Shown piece by piece: positions 29,013 to 39,286 of a stretch of 64,000 nucleotides of DNA. Origin of the DNA: Chitinophagaceae bacterium (lineage in GTDB: Bacteria; Bacteroidota; Bacteroidia; Chitinophagales; Chitinophagaceae). The stretch is taken from positions 1-64,000 of the forward strand of contig JACSRW010000040.1 in the NCBI GenBank assembly GCA_014879565.1, read 5' to 3'. Every line of letters begins with the position of its first letter. The first letter of the stretch is position 1. Under the pieces are notes generated by a model. It searched no databases and was not told where the DNA came from. It worked only from the letters and a program-made list of their open reading frames with translations. Made by a program: the position numbers and the translations under genes.

Positions 29013-29924
29013 TTACCCGGCTGCAAAGGCCACGGCTATTTCAGCCCCCACCCGGGCATTATGCCGGATCAGCGCAATATTGGCTTCCAGGCTTTCTCCC
29101 TTTGTATGATCAGCTATATATTTCAGCAGGAAGGGCGTGACTTCTTTACCACTGATATTTTTTTCCCTGGCAGCATTCAGCGCGATCTGGATATGGATTT
29201 CCATTTCGTCGCTGATGATTTCTCTTTCCGCGGGCACAGGGTTGGCAATTAATACAGACCCTTCCAGTCCCATTTTCCATTTGGCATGCAGCAGGGCGGC
29301 AATTGCTTCCGCACTGTCAAGCCGCAGCGGGGACGGATAGCCGCTCCGGCGGGAATAAAAGCTGGGGAAAGCATCCTGTCCGTATGTAATAACCGGAATA
29401 CCTTTTGTTTCCAGGTATTCAAGGGTAAGTCCGATATCAAGGATGGATTTTACACCGGCCGATACAACTGCTACGGAGGTTTGTCCCATTTCCGTCAGAT
29501 CGGCCGATATATCCATACTGCTTTCAGCTCCGCGGTGCACCCCGCCGATGCCGCCCGTAACAAAAATCCGGATGCCGGCCATTGCCGCAATACGCATGGT
29601 GGCGGCTACGGTAGTGGCCCCGTAAAGGCGCTGACTGATGACATAGGGCATATCCCGCAGGCTGACCTTCCATACATCTTTTGCCTGGCCGAAATACCGG
29701 ATCTGTTCAGCACTCAGTCCTGCATAACATTTCCCGTTGAAGATGGCAATCGTGGCAGGAATGGCACCTGCTTTCCGTACTTCCTCTTCCACCGCCAGGG
29801 CCGTTTCCACATTCTTTGGCCAGGGCATACCATGGGAAATAATGGTAGACTCCAGCGCTACCACCGGTTTCCCTTTTTCAAGGGCCTCTTTTACTTCGGG
29901 ATGTATTTCCAGGAAAGTATTCAT
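29013..29924 (-). CDS. psuG: Pseudouridine-5'-phosphate glycosidase
   Basis: VVALESTIISHGMPWPKN, ARVGAEIAVAFA, FVTGGIGGVHRGAESSMDISADL. Confidence 0.95.
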   Translation of the reverse strand: MNTFLEIHPEVKEALEKGKPVVALESTIISHGMPWPKNVETALAVEEEVRKAGAIPATIAIFNGKCYAGLSAEQIRYFGQAKDVWKVSLRDMPYVISQRLYGATTVAATMRIAAMAGIRIFVTGGIGGVHRGAESSMDISADLTEMGQTSVAVVSAGVKSILDIGLTLEYLETKGIPVITYGQDAFPSFYSRRSGYPSPLRLDSAEAIAALLHAKWKMGLEGSVLIANPVPAEREIISDEMEIHIQIALNAAREKNISGKEVTPFLLKYIADHTKGESLEANIALIRHNARVGAEIAVAFAAG

Positions 29925-30850
29925 CAGGAGGGGTAATATTTTTGAATGAGCCCCAGCAATTTTTCCTGGTTGAGGTGGGTGGCAATAGCGCCGTTTACCT
30001 GCAGTATTTCGGCGGAAAGCGTGTGGGCCAGTTTCAGACAGTCCATATCTTCCATCCCCAGGAATTTGCCGAGTATAAAACCGGAGAGAGAGCCGTCTCC
30101 GGCACCGGTACAGTCAAGCACCTCAATATTGGGCGCATGCAGGGTAATCGTTTTTTCTTTTTTATAAAGGGCTGAACCCATTTTACCATTGTGCAGCCAG
30201 ATATGCTGCACGCCTTTTTCCAGCATTTCCTCAATCTGCATCTGGGTCATGGTGGCCTGTTCGGAACAAAGTACCGGTAACTCGTCTTCATTGGGGGTTA
30301 CCATATAGAGGCCGCCCAGATCCACGTGGCGGAATTTACGTGCGGGGGGTACTGATACCGGTTCCAGTATAAAGGGAATACGGTACTGGTTGCTGAAGCT
30401 GAGCAGCCATTCCGCCGTATCCACCGGAATATTGGCATCGGCCAGGATATAAGAAGCGGAACGCAGGAGTTCACTGTGACCATCCAGGTGTTCGGGTGTA
30501 ATCAGGTGAACGGCTGAATTGGTAAGAAATGCAGAGAAAAGAGATCCGTCCACATCGAGAATCCCGGTGTATTTACCGGTTAGTCCTTCCTTGGTGATCA
30601 GGGCATCAATTTGTACACCGGCCTGCCGGCAGCTTTGTTTGATCCAGTCGCCGTCACTGTCATTTCCCACCACACTGATTAATTGCACCGGTACTCCCAG
30701 CAGGGCCAGCTGGTGCGCGATATTGCGGCTTACCCCACCGGCGGTCTTGGTTACGGTAGCATCATTGGTAGTGGCCATCAGCATTTCTGACCTAGCGTGG
30801 AAGAGTTCATCGACGAGGGCGGCGCCGATACAGATTACGGGCTTTGACAT
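29924..30850 (-). CDS. psuK: PfkB-family carbohydrate kinase, probable pseudouridine kinase
   Basis: GGVSRNIAHQLALLG, VLDCTGAGDGSLSGFILG; abuts psuG. Confidence 0.88.
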   Translation of the reverse strand: MSKPVICIGAALVDELFHARSEMLMATTNDATVTKTAGGVSRNIAHQLALLGVPVQLISVVGNDSDGDWIKQSCRQAGVQIDALITKEGLTGKYTGILDVDGSLFSAFLTNSAVHLITPEHLDGHSELLRSASYILADANIPVDTAEWLLSFSNQYRIPFILEPVSVPPARKFRHVDLGGLYMVTPNEDELPVLCSEQATMTQMQIEEMLEKGVQHIWLHNGKMGSALYKKEKTITLHAPNIEVLDCTGAGDGSLSGFILGKFLGMEDMDCLKLAHTLSAEILQVNGAIATHLNQEKLLGLIQKYYPS

Positions 30851-30872
30851 GCTGCAAATGTACTCGGAAAGC

Positions 30873-31304
30873 TTATTCCTCCTTCTTCCGCGTCACTAAA
30901 AACAGATCATTTTCCAGCGGGCGGATACCGAATTCATAACAATAAAAAAGCGGCTGGCCGTTCCGGTGGCGCGACATGCCGGTTATGTACCGGAACCGGA
31001 AACCGTATTCCATCATTTTTTCCCGGCTGATCCGCACGGATTCTGTTTTTCCGGCCAGCACCGTTTCCAGTACCCGACGGTTTTGCAGTAAGGCATTATT
31101 GACCTGCCTGACGAGCGGATTTTGTCTTTCCCGGTTCCGGCACCCGTTATTATACCGGTTCCGGCACTGGTCGTCACAAAATTTTTTATCAACCCGGCCG
31201 CGTAAGGGATGGCCGCAAACGAGACAGTTTTTCTGTTCAGCGGAGAGCATATTCATAGTACAAGGTTTTAAGGAATTGAAATTACCCGCCATGCCGGGAA
31301 ACAC
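30873..31304 (-). CDS. Hypothetical protein with zinc-ribbon-like motif
   Basis: CLVCGHPLRGRVDKKFCDDQCRNRYNN (CxxC...CxxxC). Confidence 0.7.
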   Translation of the reverse strand: MFPGMAGNFNSLKPCTMNMLSAEQKNCLVCGHPLRGRVDKKFCDDQCRNRYNNGCRNRERQNPLVRQVNNALLQNRRVLETVLAGKTESVRISREKMMEYGFRFRYITGMSRHRNGQPLFYCYEFGIRPLENDLFLVTRKKEE

Positions 31305-31467
31305 AAACGTTTTTTACCCGCTTATTTACGGGAATAAACGGTTATATACCGGATGAAAACCCGTCGCGGTTACAGTTTTGTACCGTCAGCGGCATGACGT
31401 CTGCCTCTGGTTGAAATAATCTTGTTAACCGTTCCGGCGAAATACCCGGGACACAAAATGAAAAACT

Positions 31468-31815
31468 ATGTATGCATTAAGAAACAAAGTGCAGCTGATC
31501 GGGAACCTGGGCAAAGCCCCTGAGATCAAAACCCTGGAAAGCGGGAAAAAAATGGCCCGTTTTACCTTGGCCACCAATGAAAGCTACCGCAATGCGAAGG
31601 GCGAAAAAATTACCGACACTCAATGGCACAACCTGGTGGCATGGGGCAAGGTCGCCGAAATCGCGGAAAAATTCCTTGTAAAAGGCAAAGAGGTAGCCAT
31701 TGAAGGGAAGCTGGTGAGCCGGAGTTATAACGACAAAGAAGGGCAGAAAAAGCAGGTCACTGAAATTCAGGTGAATGAACTGCTGCTCCTGGGTACCCGG
31801 CAAACGGAAGCATAG
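31468..31815 (+). CDS. ssb: Single-stranded DNA-binding protein
   Basis: NKVQLIGNLGKAPEIKTLESGKKMARFTLATNESY...WHNLVAWGKVAEIAEKFLVKGKEVAIEGKL. Confidence 0.95.
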   Translation: MYALRNKVQLIGNLGKAPEIKTLESGKKMARFTLATNESYRNAKGEKITDTQWHNLVAWGKVAEIAEKFLVKGKEVAIEGKLVSRSYNDKEGQKKQVTEIQVNELLLLGTRQTEA

Positions 31816-31961
31816 TTGGGTTAGCCACGAAACACTCCGCCGGCAGCAGGGTGATTTCGTGGCTTTTTTTATCAATAAAAAGAAGGAATATTGAACCAGA
31901 TTTCTATAAGTCAGGTCCCCCGGTTCGGTTACCTGACCCTATCCGGATTAATCCATAACAG

Positions 31962-34499
31962 GTGGCAACATTTACATTCGACAAAGACAATACCGCTTTT
32001 CAGCTGGCAGCTGCACTGGTCACACAGACCCACCGGTCTGTATTCCTGACCGGTAAAGCGGGTACAGGAAAAACCACCTTTCTTCGTTATATCCGGGAAC
32101 ATTGTGCCAAACAAATGGCCATTGTGGCCCCAACCGGTGTGGCCGCTATTAATGCAGGCGGCGTAACCATTCATTCTTTTTTCCAGCTTCCGCTGGCTCC
32201 CTTTATACCGGATAAAGCAGCCTTTAATCCGGCGGTAACAGCGGGAACTGCTTATAACCGTGACAGTCTGCTCAGCCGCCTGCGGCTGAACGCAGAAAAA
32301 CGGAAAATGCTGCAACAGCTGGAATTACTGGTCATAGATGAGATCAGTATGGTACGCTGTGATATACTTGACGCGGTGGATACCATTCTTCGTTCTGTAC
32401 GAAAAAAACCGGCTGAAAAATTCGGGGGTGTACAACTCCTGCTTATCGGAGATTTGTACCAGCTTTCACCGGTTGCCAAAGAAACGGACTGGCAACTCTT
32501 ATCGCCCCATTACCAGAGCCCTTTCTTTTTTGACAGCCTGGTAATCCGGGAATCTCCCCCGCTATGTATCGCTTTTGAAAAAATATACCGGCAGGATGAT
32601 GAGGTGTTTATCCGGGTGTTGAATCAGGTCCGCAATAACGCGATGGATGAGGAGGGGTTCCGCATCCTGGAAACACGCCTGCGCCTGCAGCTAAGCCGGC
32701 AGGAAACCGAAGGATATATCATCCTGACCACGCATAACGAACAGGCCCGGCTTACCAATTTATCCCGGCTGGAAGAAATACAGGCTCCACTGTTTCGCTA
32801 CGAAGCCATCCGGGAAAACGATTTTCCGGAAAACGTACAACCGGCCGATAATCAGCTGGAATTAAAAACCGGAGCTCAGGTGATGTTTATCCGGAATGAC
32901 AGCACAGAGAAAGGAAAACGATTTTTCAATGGCAAAATCGGATGGGTCACCGCTTTACAGGAAGATACCATTACTGTACGCTGTGAAGAGGAAGAGGAGG
33001 AAATAGTAGTGGAAAGGGAAAAATGGGAAAATATCCGCTATACACTTGACCCCAAAAGCCAAACCATGGAGGAAGAAGTGCTGGGTTCTTTTATACAGTT
33101 TCCCCTGCGCCTGGCCTGGGCCATCACCATTCATAAAAGCCAGGGACTGACATTTGAAAAAGCGATTATTGATGCCGGGGAGGCGTTTGCACCGGGACAG
33201 GTCTATGTGGCCCTGAGCCGCTGTATCAGCCTCGAAGGACTGATACTAAAAAGCCGTATCCGGAAAAACAGCCTGTTCACCGATCCCCGGGTGGTGGATT
33301 TTTCCCGTCAGATCAGTGCACCGGAAGAACTGGAATCAGCCCTGGCGGAGGCCAGAAAAGCTTATCTGGAAAAACTGCTGACGGATTTGTTCGGTTTTGA
33401 AGAACTGGTAAAAAGCACGGCGCTATTACAGCAGGAAATAAAAGAAAACAAAAAGAGTCTGCCTGAAGCTGCCGGAAAATGGGGGGATAAACTGGTTCAG
33501 CTTATGCAGAGTCAGCAGGAAACCAGCCGGAAGTTCCAGCAATGGATACGAATGCAGTTCAATACTCCGGATCCGCCGGAACAGAACAGCAGTCTGGCAG
33601 ACAGAATACCCAGGGCCGCGGCACATTATGTCACAGAAACCGGTCAATTACTTTCCCTGCTCAAAGACCCGCCGCTGGTCACCGAAAGTCATCCGCTGGC
33701 CGCCGGTTTACAGGAATTACTGATGGAGATTTTTGAAGCCCTCTCCTTAAAACAGCAGCAACTGACCGGTTTAAACAAATTGCCTTCCCCGGAAGAAATC
33801 CATAACCGGCGTAAACAGTTTAATCGTCCCGCATATTATCCGGTTCTTTATGCAAGGGGTAAAAGCATCCAATCCGACAGCCCTTATCCCGTCTTACATC
33901 AGTCACTGAAAAAAAGAAGGGATCATATTTCCCTGCTAAAAGGGTTGCCCCTGTACCTGGTGGCCTCTGCCCATACACTGGATGAAATGAGCCGTTATCT
34001 GCCACAGACCGAAGAAGAACTGCTGCAGATCAGCGGGATGGGAAAAGCGAAAGTGGACAAATTCGGAGATGAATTCCTGGGTATCATCCGGGCATATTGT
34101 GAGGAAGAAGGTCTTGGTTCCCGTATGCACGATAAGCTCCCCAAAAGGGAAAGGAAACCATCAAAAAATCCGATAAAGCCCAAAGGGAGCAGCCAGGAAG
34201 AAAGCTTTCAGCTGTTCAAACAGGGAAAAGATATTGCCAGCATAGCTGCGGAACGCAAACTCGCCGTATCTACCATTGAGGGTCACCTGATTCCGTATGT
34301 GGAAAAAGGAGCTATTCCGCTGCGGGATTTGTTGACTGAAGATAAAATCCTGCGTATCGAAAAAGTGCTGGTTATGACTGGTACGGTTAACGTTACGGCG
34401 GTTAAACAGGCGCTGGGAGATTCGGTTAGTTATACAGAGATAAGATGGGTGATGGCCGCGTCAAAAAAACCCTCCGGAATCTCAGCGGATCAGGGTTAA
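31962..34499 (+). CDS. Pif1/RecD-like helicase with C-terminal HRDC and HTH modules
   Basis: FLTGKAGTGKTTFLRYI, LLVIDEISMVRCDILDAVD, LAWAITIHKSQGLTFEKAIID; HRDC-like LLQISGMGKAKVDKFGDEFLGIIRAY; C-terminal HTH; GTG start. Confidence 0.92.
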   Translation: MATFTFDKDNTAFQLAAALVTQTHRSVFLTGKAGTGKTTFLRYIREHCAKQMAIVAPTGVAAINAGGVTIHSFFQLPLAPFIPDKAAFNPAVTAGTAYNRDSLLSRLRLNAEKRKMLQQLELLVIDEISMVRCDILDAVDTILRSVRKKPAEKFGGVQLLLIGDLYQLSPVAKETDWQLLSPHYQSPFFFDSLVIRESPPLCIAFEKIYRQDDEVFIRVLNQVRNNAMDEEGFRILETRLRLQLSRQETEGYIILTTHNEQARLTNLSRLEEIQAPLFRYEAIRENDFPENVQPADNQLELKTGAQVMFIRNDSTEKGKRFFNGKIGWVTALQEDTITVRCEEEEEEIVVEREKWENIRYTLDPKSQTMEEEVLGSFIQFPLRLAWAITIHKSQGLTFEKAIIDAGEAFAPGQVYVALSRCISLEGLILKSRIRKNSLFTDPRVVDFSRQISAPEELESALAEARKAYLEKLLTDLFGFEELVKSTALLQQEIKENKKSLPEAAGKWGDKLVQLMQSQQETSRKFQQWIRMQFNTPDPPEQNSSLADRIPRAAAHYVTETGQLLSLLKDPPLVTESHPLAAGLQELLMEIFEALSLKQQQLTGLNKLPSPEEIHNRRKQFNRPAYYPVLYARGKSIQSDSPYPVLHQSLKKRRDHISLLKGLPLYLVASAHTLDEMSRYLPQTEEELLQISGMGKAKVDKFGDEFLGIIRAYCEEEGLGSRMHDKLPKRERKPSKNPIKPKGSSQEESFQLFKQGKDIASIAAERKLAVSTIEGHLIPYVEKGAIPLRDLLTEDKILRIEKVLVMTGTVNVTAVKQALGDSVSYTEIRWVMAASKKPSGISADQG

Positions 34500-35942
34500 G
34501 GTCCCTTTTTTACTTTGCAGGCTTTTTCCCGGAAGCCTGTATTCACAATACCAGGCATAAATACCCGTATCCGGATAAATGCCCCTGATCCGCCCATTCC
34601 ATTTTTCAGCCGGATTCGTGGAATAAAAAACCTGTTCCCCCCAGCGGTTATAAATACGCAGGCGGTAAGCTGTAACAGCGGCGGCCGAACCCAGGGGACC
34701 GAAAAAATCATTCCGTCCGTCTCCATTGGGGGTGAAACCGGAAGGGAATAAAAGATCCCGGCAATTATCATCCAGACTTACGGTGCCCGAAGCCGCTGCG
34801 GCACAAATACCCGAACCTGTTATGGACACATTGTAATTACCCGCGGCAAGTCCGCTGGCCAACGGTCCCTGTTGCGGGGGATTGGTATTCCAGGTATAAG
34901 AAAGAGCTGTGTTACCTGCACCCGTTACCGATACACCGAGAGAGCCGCCGGTATTGGTTTCACAGGAAGCAGGATTGATCTGGGTGACTTCGGCATCTGC
35001 TATGATAATATCCCTTGTTGTGGTGGAGGGAGCATTACCCGGTCCGTCAATGGTAAAGGTGACCGTATAACTTCCCGGTCTCAGATACTGATGCACAGGG
35101 TTCTCCAGGGTGGAGGTGTTACCAAAGGGTGAAAGCGGATCATCAAATTCCCAGCGGAAATTCTGCGGACAGAGCGGGGAGGTATTAAAGAAGCGGATCG
35201 TACGGTTGGTGTCACATTCATACCGGAACGAAGCCTGGTTGGGCGGCGCCTCACCAATCCACACAGAATCTATCGCAAATCCGTCGTAATTATTACAGGT
35301 AGTGCCTGCCCCAAAAACAAAACGGAATATAACCGATGTTTCTCCGGCAAGCATGGGCAACGTTTTACCGGCCAGTACCCATCCCCGGCTGCCATTGCCT
35401 CCCCGGCAGGAGCCGCTGTTCGCCTGCCCGTTGCCCGTCCAGCCCTGGGTATTGGTACCCATCGTTCCCAGGGTACCAATGGCAGCCGTATTGAACCAGT
35501 TCCGGTTCAGACAGTCGGTTCTGTCATTGACCCCGCCTGCTGTACGCCAGCTCAATCCATTGTCAACCGAATATTGTAAGGAAGCACCATCCCATTGGTA
35601 TTCTGTTTCCCAGAATACTTTAAACTGCAGCCAGGGATAGATAAGGTTGCTGAAATCAAAACAGGGGCTTTGCAGGAAGGAGGCTTCCCCGTCATTATAA
35701 TTTGTTCCCGGATTCAGTCCGCCTGCCATCCAGCACCGCTGACCGTCACCCGCAACACTGATGACGCTTTTGGCCGGTACACCCCAGGCCCAGGAGGAGG
35801 CATTGCCTCCGGTTACCCAGCCACCATTGGTTAATTCAAAACTTTCCTGATAGGGAAAACCGCTGATGGGCGCAGCACATTGGGTGAATGCCGGCAGAGG
35901 GTTCAGGTATAAAAGGATCCATATGATAAACGGGTACCGCAA
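34482..35942 (-). CDS. Secreted protein with PKD domain and gliding-motility (CHU_C) C-terminal domain
   Basis: FPSGFTPNGDGRNDFFGPLGSAAAVTAYRLRIYNRWGEQVFYSTNPAEKWNGRIRG...TGIYAWYCEYR; PKD-like HQYLRPGSYTVTFTIDG. Confidence 0.92.
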   Translation of the reverse strand: MRYPFIIWILLYLNPLPAFTQCAAPISGFPYQESFELTNGGWVTGGNASSWAWGVPAKSVISVAGDGQRCWMAGGLNPGTNYNDGEASFLQSPCFDFSNLIYPWLQFKVFWETEYQWDGASLQYSVDNGLSWRTAGGVNDRTDCLNRNWFNTAAIGTLGTMGTNTQGWTGNGQANSGSCRGGNGSRGWVLAGKTLPMLAGETSVIFRFVFGAGTTCNNYDGFAIDSVWIGEAPPNQASFRYECDTNRTIRFFNTSPLCPQNFRWEFDDPLSPFGNTSTLENPVHQYLRPGSYTVTFTIDGPGNAPSTTTRDIIIADAEVTQINPASCETNTGGSLGVSVTGAGNTALSYTWNTNPPQQGPLASGLAAGNYNVSITGSGICAAAASGTVSLDDNCRDLLFPSGFTPNGDGRNDFFGPLGSAAAVTAYRLRIYNRWGEQVFYSTNPAEKWNGRIRGIYPDTGIYAWYCEYRLPGKSLQSKKGTLTLIR

Positions 35943-36069
35943 AAGGACAGTAAAGATAACAAGCCGCGCCGGTTTAGGTTGAACCCGGATTTATTCACAT
36001 TGACGCTGATTAAGCTTGCCGGTTTAAACTTTATCTATAACTTCATTTAATTACTTACCAAACCCATTT

Positions 36070-36576
36070 ATGCATTTGCCTGAAAGCAACGCCTGGACCA
36101 GGCTCAGCCATCATGTAACCGAAGAAGTCCGCCAGCACAAGGAGCATGGACAGAAAGCACTTTTCAGTCTTTGTTCCCGGAAAGCAGGAGATGTCATTGC
36201 TGATTTTTCCGCCGGTACCATTTCTGCAGAACCCACTTACCTGACCGTTCAGCTTGCAGAAGGCAAACACATTACCCTGCAGCCGGAATATCTCCAGTAT
36301 ATCAATCACAGCTGCGAACCCAATGTGTTTTTTGATACCACAGCCATGCAACTGGTAGCCCTGAAAGATATTCAGCCGGAAACGGAGCTGGTCTTTTTTT
36401 ATCCGTCTTCCGAATGGGACATGACCCAATCCTTCCGCTGTTTATGCGGCACGGCCTCCTGCCTCGGTGAAATAAGGGGGGCCGCACACCTGGGCCCCGA
36501 AACACTTGCCTTGTACCGGCTAACAGATTATATCCGGCAGCGTCTCCGCAAAAAATCCGCTAAAAAAGTAGCATGA
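36070..36576 (+). CDS. SET-domain protein (putative protein-lysine methyltransferase)
   Basis: YINHSCEPNVFFD, ELVFFYPSSEWDM, post-SET FRCLCGTASCLGEIRGA. Confidence 0.9.
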   Translation: MHLPESNAWTRLSHHVTEEVRQHKEHGQKALFSLCSRKAGDVIADFSAGTISAEPTYLTVQLAEGKHITLQPEYLQYINHSCEPNVFFDTTAMQLVALKDIQPETELVFFYPSSEWDMTQSFRCLCGTASCLGEIRGAAHLGPETLALYRLTDYIRQRLRKKSAKKVA

Positions 36577-37733
36577 AGACCGCCGACGCGCGCACGCTTT
36601 TACAACCGTATAATATCTGGGTGCTGGCTCCATACCTGGAATCAGCCGACCCGAATATTCAGTACTATTATGATTTCACCCAGAGTATAAAAGAATATAC
36701 TGCCGTATTTGAATGCCTGCAGCTGGCCTGGCATTGGCAACCCGTAACCCTGCAGAATTTCCGGGAGATCATTGCCGGTATACGCGCCGGATCGGATGGC
36801 CTGATTCCCCTGGTGCTGAATCTGTGTGACGGAGATGAGGTGAACGGAACACCCGGGGTTTCGGTCATTAAGGAACTGGAAAAACAGCAACTGATCTATA
36901 CCGGATCGGATATACACTTTTATACAATCACCACTTCCAAGATTCCGATGAAGAAAGCTTTTGATAAAGCCGCCGTGCCCAATGCAGCCTGGCGTGTATT
37001 ATCAGACAAGAAGGGAAGCATCCGGGGAATCTGTAAACGGGTGGGCACCCCGCTGATCCTGAAACCTGCCGTATCGGGGGGAAGTATGGGGGTGTCGGTA
37101 AAAAATGTAGTGGATAATGAGGAACAGCTGGCCGTAAGATTGGAAGAACTGAAAGGCGGATACCGGGGCTGGAACCTGCTGGCGGATGGCATCATTGCAG
37201 AACAATTCATCAGTGGTCCCGAGTACACAACTTTTATTACGGGCTCTGCCGATGATCCGGAGCACTGTATCGTGTACGAACCGGTGGAAAGAGTGTTTCA
37301 TGCATCCCTGCCGGAGAAAGAGAAGTTCCTTTCTTTTGACCGGCTCTGGGAAATTTATGAAGAAGAAACGCCGATGCCCGAACAGGAGAATTTTTATGAA
37401 TACCGCCCGGTTAGCGGTAAACTGGCTGCAGAACTGAAGGAACTGAGTATGCAGGCTTATAGGGCCTGCGGGGGAAAAGGATATACCCGTATTGATATCC
37501 GTCAGGATGCGGCGACAGGAAAATTGTATATGCTGGAAGCCAATGCCCAGTGCGGACTGAGCGAAGATGAAAACTATACCTCCATCGGGGCCGTTCTGAA
37601 AGCGTCATCGGTCAGTTTTACAGAAGTGATTACTGAAATCCTGAAAGATGCCCTGCGCAGAAGTGTAAAAAGAGAATTACTTAATAAACAAAAATCAGCA
37701 GCAAGGAAAAAGAAAGTGGTTTCGGTCCGCTGA
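36573..37733 (+). CDS. ATP-grasp ligase (D-Ala-D-Ala ligase-like)
   Basis: LILKPAVSGGSMGVSVKNVV, IAEQFISGPEYTTFITG, LYMLEANAQCGL; ATGA overlap with the upstream SET gene. Confidence 0.9.
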   Translation: MKTADARTLLQPYNIWVLAPYLESADPNIQYYYDFTQSIKEYTAVFECLQLAWHWQPVTLQNFREIIAGIRAGSDGLIPLVLNLCDGDEVNGTPGVSVIKELEKQQLIYTGSDIHFYTITTSKIPMKKAFDKAAVPNAAWRVLSDKKGSIRGICKRVGTPLILKPAVSGGSMGVSVKNVVDNEEQLAVRLEELKGGYRGWNLLADGIIAEQFISGPEYTTFITGSADDPEHCIVYEPVERVFHASLPEKEKFLSFDRLWEIYEEETPMPEQENFYEYRPVSGKLAAELKELSMQAYRACGGKGYTRIDIRQDAATGKLYMLEANAQCGLSEDENYTSIGAVLKASSVSFTEVITEILKDALRRSVKRELLNKQKSAARKKKVVSVR

Positions 37734-37768
37734 TCCTTCCGCCTTTGGAGCTGTTTAGCCGTAAGAAG

Positions 37769-39196
37769 ATGAAAATTTGTGTACTCCAGCCCGATTATTC
37801 CACCACCGGTGTGGATTATAAAAACTACGATCCGCCCCGCGATCTCAGTGTGCTGCTGCCCGGACATGAAGTGCATACGGTTTTCCTCAACAAACTGACC
37901 ACCTACAGCCAGCTCCGGGAACTGTCAAAATCGGGGTACGATATTTTTGTCAATCTCTGCGAAGGATACCTGGAATGGGAAGTGCCGAGTATTGATGTTA
38001 TCTATACCCTTGAACTTTTAAGCCTGCCGTTTACCGGTCCCACTACCCAGCTTTACGATCCTCCGAAGGAATTGATGAAATACCTCGCGTTCTGCGAAGG
38101 GGTGAAGACCCCGGGTTATGTACTGGTACATGGTCCGGAGGATCTGGACGAAGTAAATAAACAACTGAAGTATCCCTTGTTTGTTAAACCCGCCAAGGCG
38201 GGCGACAGCCTGGGGGTGGACGAACATTCCCTGGTGCAAAACCCGGAAGAACTGCAGCGGCAATGCGCCGGTATACTGGACGAATACGGTCCGCTGCTGG
38301 TGGAAGAATATATTGATGGCCGTGAGTTCACTGTGCTTGTGGCCGCTAATCCCGACGGACAAAACTGTACCGTCTTCCGGCCACTGGAATATGTTTTTCC
38401 GGAAGGAAGAACGTATAAGACCTATGCCCTGAAAACCTCCGAGCTGCACCCTGATTGTAATGTGCCCTGTACAGATCCGGAACTGGACCGGCAGTTGCGC
38501 AGTGCCACAGAAAAGATATTCCGGGGTTTTAACGGTCAGGGTTATGCGCGCCTGGATTTCAGGGTGAATGCGGCAGGCGAAGTTTATTTCCTGGAGATCA
38601 ATTTCACCTGTTCTGTTTTTTATAAAGACGGCTATGAGGGCTCAGCTGATTTTATCCTGAAATACGATGGTATCGGCCAGGCCGGTTTTCTGCAGCATAT
38701 GATCGCGGAAGGCATCGCCCGTCACCGGCGCCGGCAAAAGCCCTATTATTTAAAAGGAAATTCAATTGCCGGTTACGGCATTTACGCAGCAAGGGAAATA
38801 AAAAAAGGAGAATTGGTTTTTAAAGGGGAAGGCCGTGCCCAGCGGATTATCACCCGGCGTTTTGTGGAAACCCACTGGAATGAGGACGAACAACTGCATT
38901 TCCGTCGTTATGCCTACCCCCTGAGTGAAGAGGTTTTTATTCTCTGGGATGATAATCCCTCAGAATGGGCCCCCCAGAACCATTCCTGTGCTCCCAATAC
39001 CGCCTTTGACGGCCTCGACGTATTAGCAATAAAGGATATTTCTAAAAACCAGGAACTCACCCTTGACTATGCAGATTTTTTAGGAGAACACATGGAACCA
39101 TTTGATTGTCAATGTGGTTCAACAAATTGCCGGGGAAAAATAAAGGGACAACCCGGAAATACGCTAAATTTGCGGGAGAAATCCAGACCCCATTAA
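37769..39196 (+). CDS. ATP-grasp (D-Ala-D-Ala ligase-like) fused to a C-terminal SET/post-SET domain
   Basis: LFVKPAKAGDSLGVDEHSLV, LVEEYIDGREFTVLVA, VYFLEINFTCSVF; then GYGIYAAREIKKGELVFKGEG, NHSCAPNTAFDG, ELTLDYADFLG, FDCQCGSTNCRGKIKG. Confidence 0.92.
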   Translation: MKICVLQPDYSTTGVDYKNYDPPRDLSVLLPGHEVHTVFLNKLTTYSQLRELSKSGYDIFVNLCEGYLEWEVPSIDVIYTLELLSLPFTGPTTQLYDPPKELMKYLAFCEGVKTPGYVLVHGPEDLDEVNKQLKYPLFVKPAKAGDSLGVDEHSLVQNPEELQRQCAGILDEYGPLLVEEYIDGREFTVLVAANPDGQNCTVFRPLEYVFPEGRTYKTYALKTSELHPDCNVPCTDPELDRQLRSATEKIFRGFNGQGYARLDFRVNAAGEVYFLEINFTCSVFYKDGYEGSADFILKYDGIGQAGFLQHMIAEGIARHRRRQKPYYLKGNSIAGYGIYAAREIKKGELVFKGEGRAQRIITRRFVETHWNEDEQLHFRRYAYPLSEEVFILWDDNPSEWAPQNHSCAPNTAFDGLDVLAIKDISKNQELTLDYADFLGEHMEPFDCQCGSTNCRGKIKGQPGNTLNLREKSRPH

Positions 39197-39286
39197 ACGA
39201 CTTACTACCCCAATGGTCTGAGTTTATACCCCATTAAGTTTACTGTTGCGTTTTTTTAGTGAGGAATTCATCTAAACAGAGGAATT

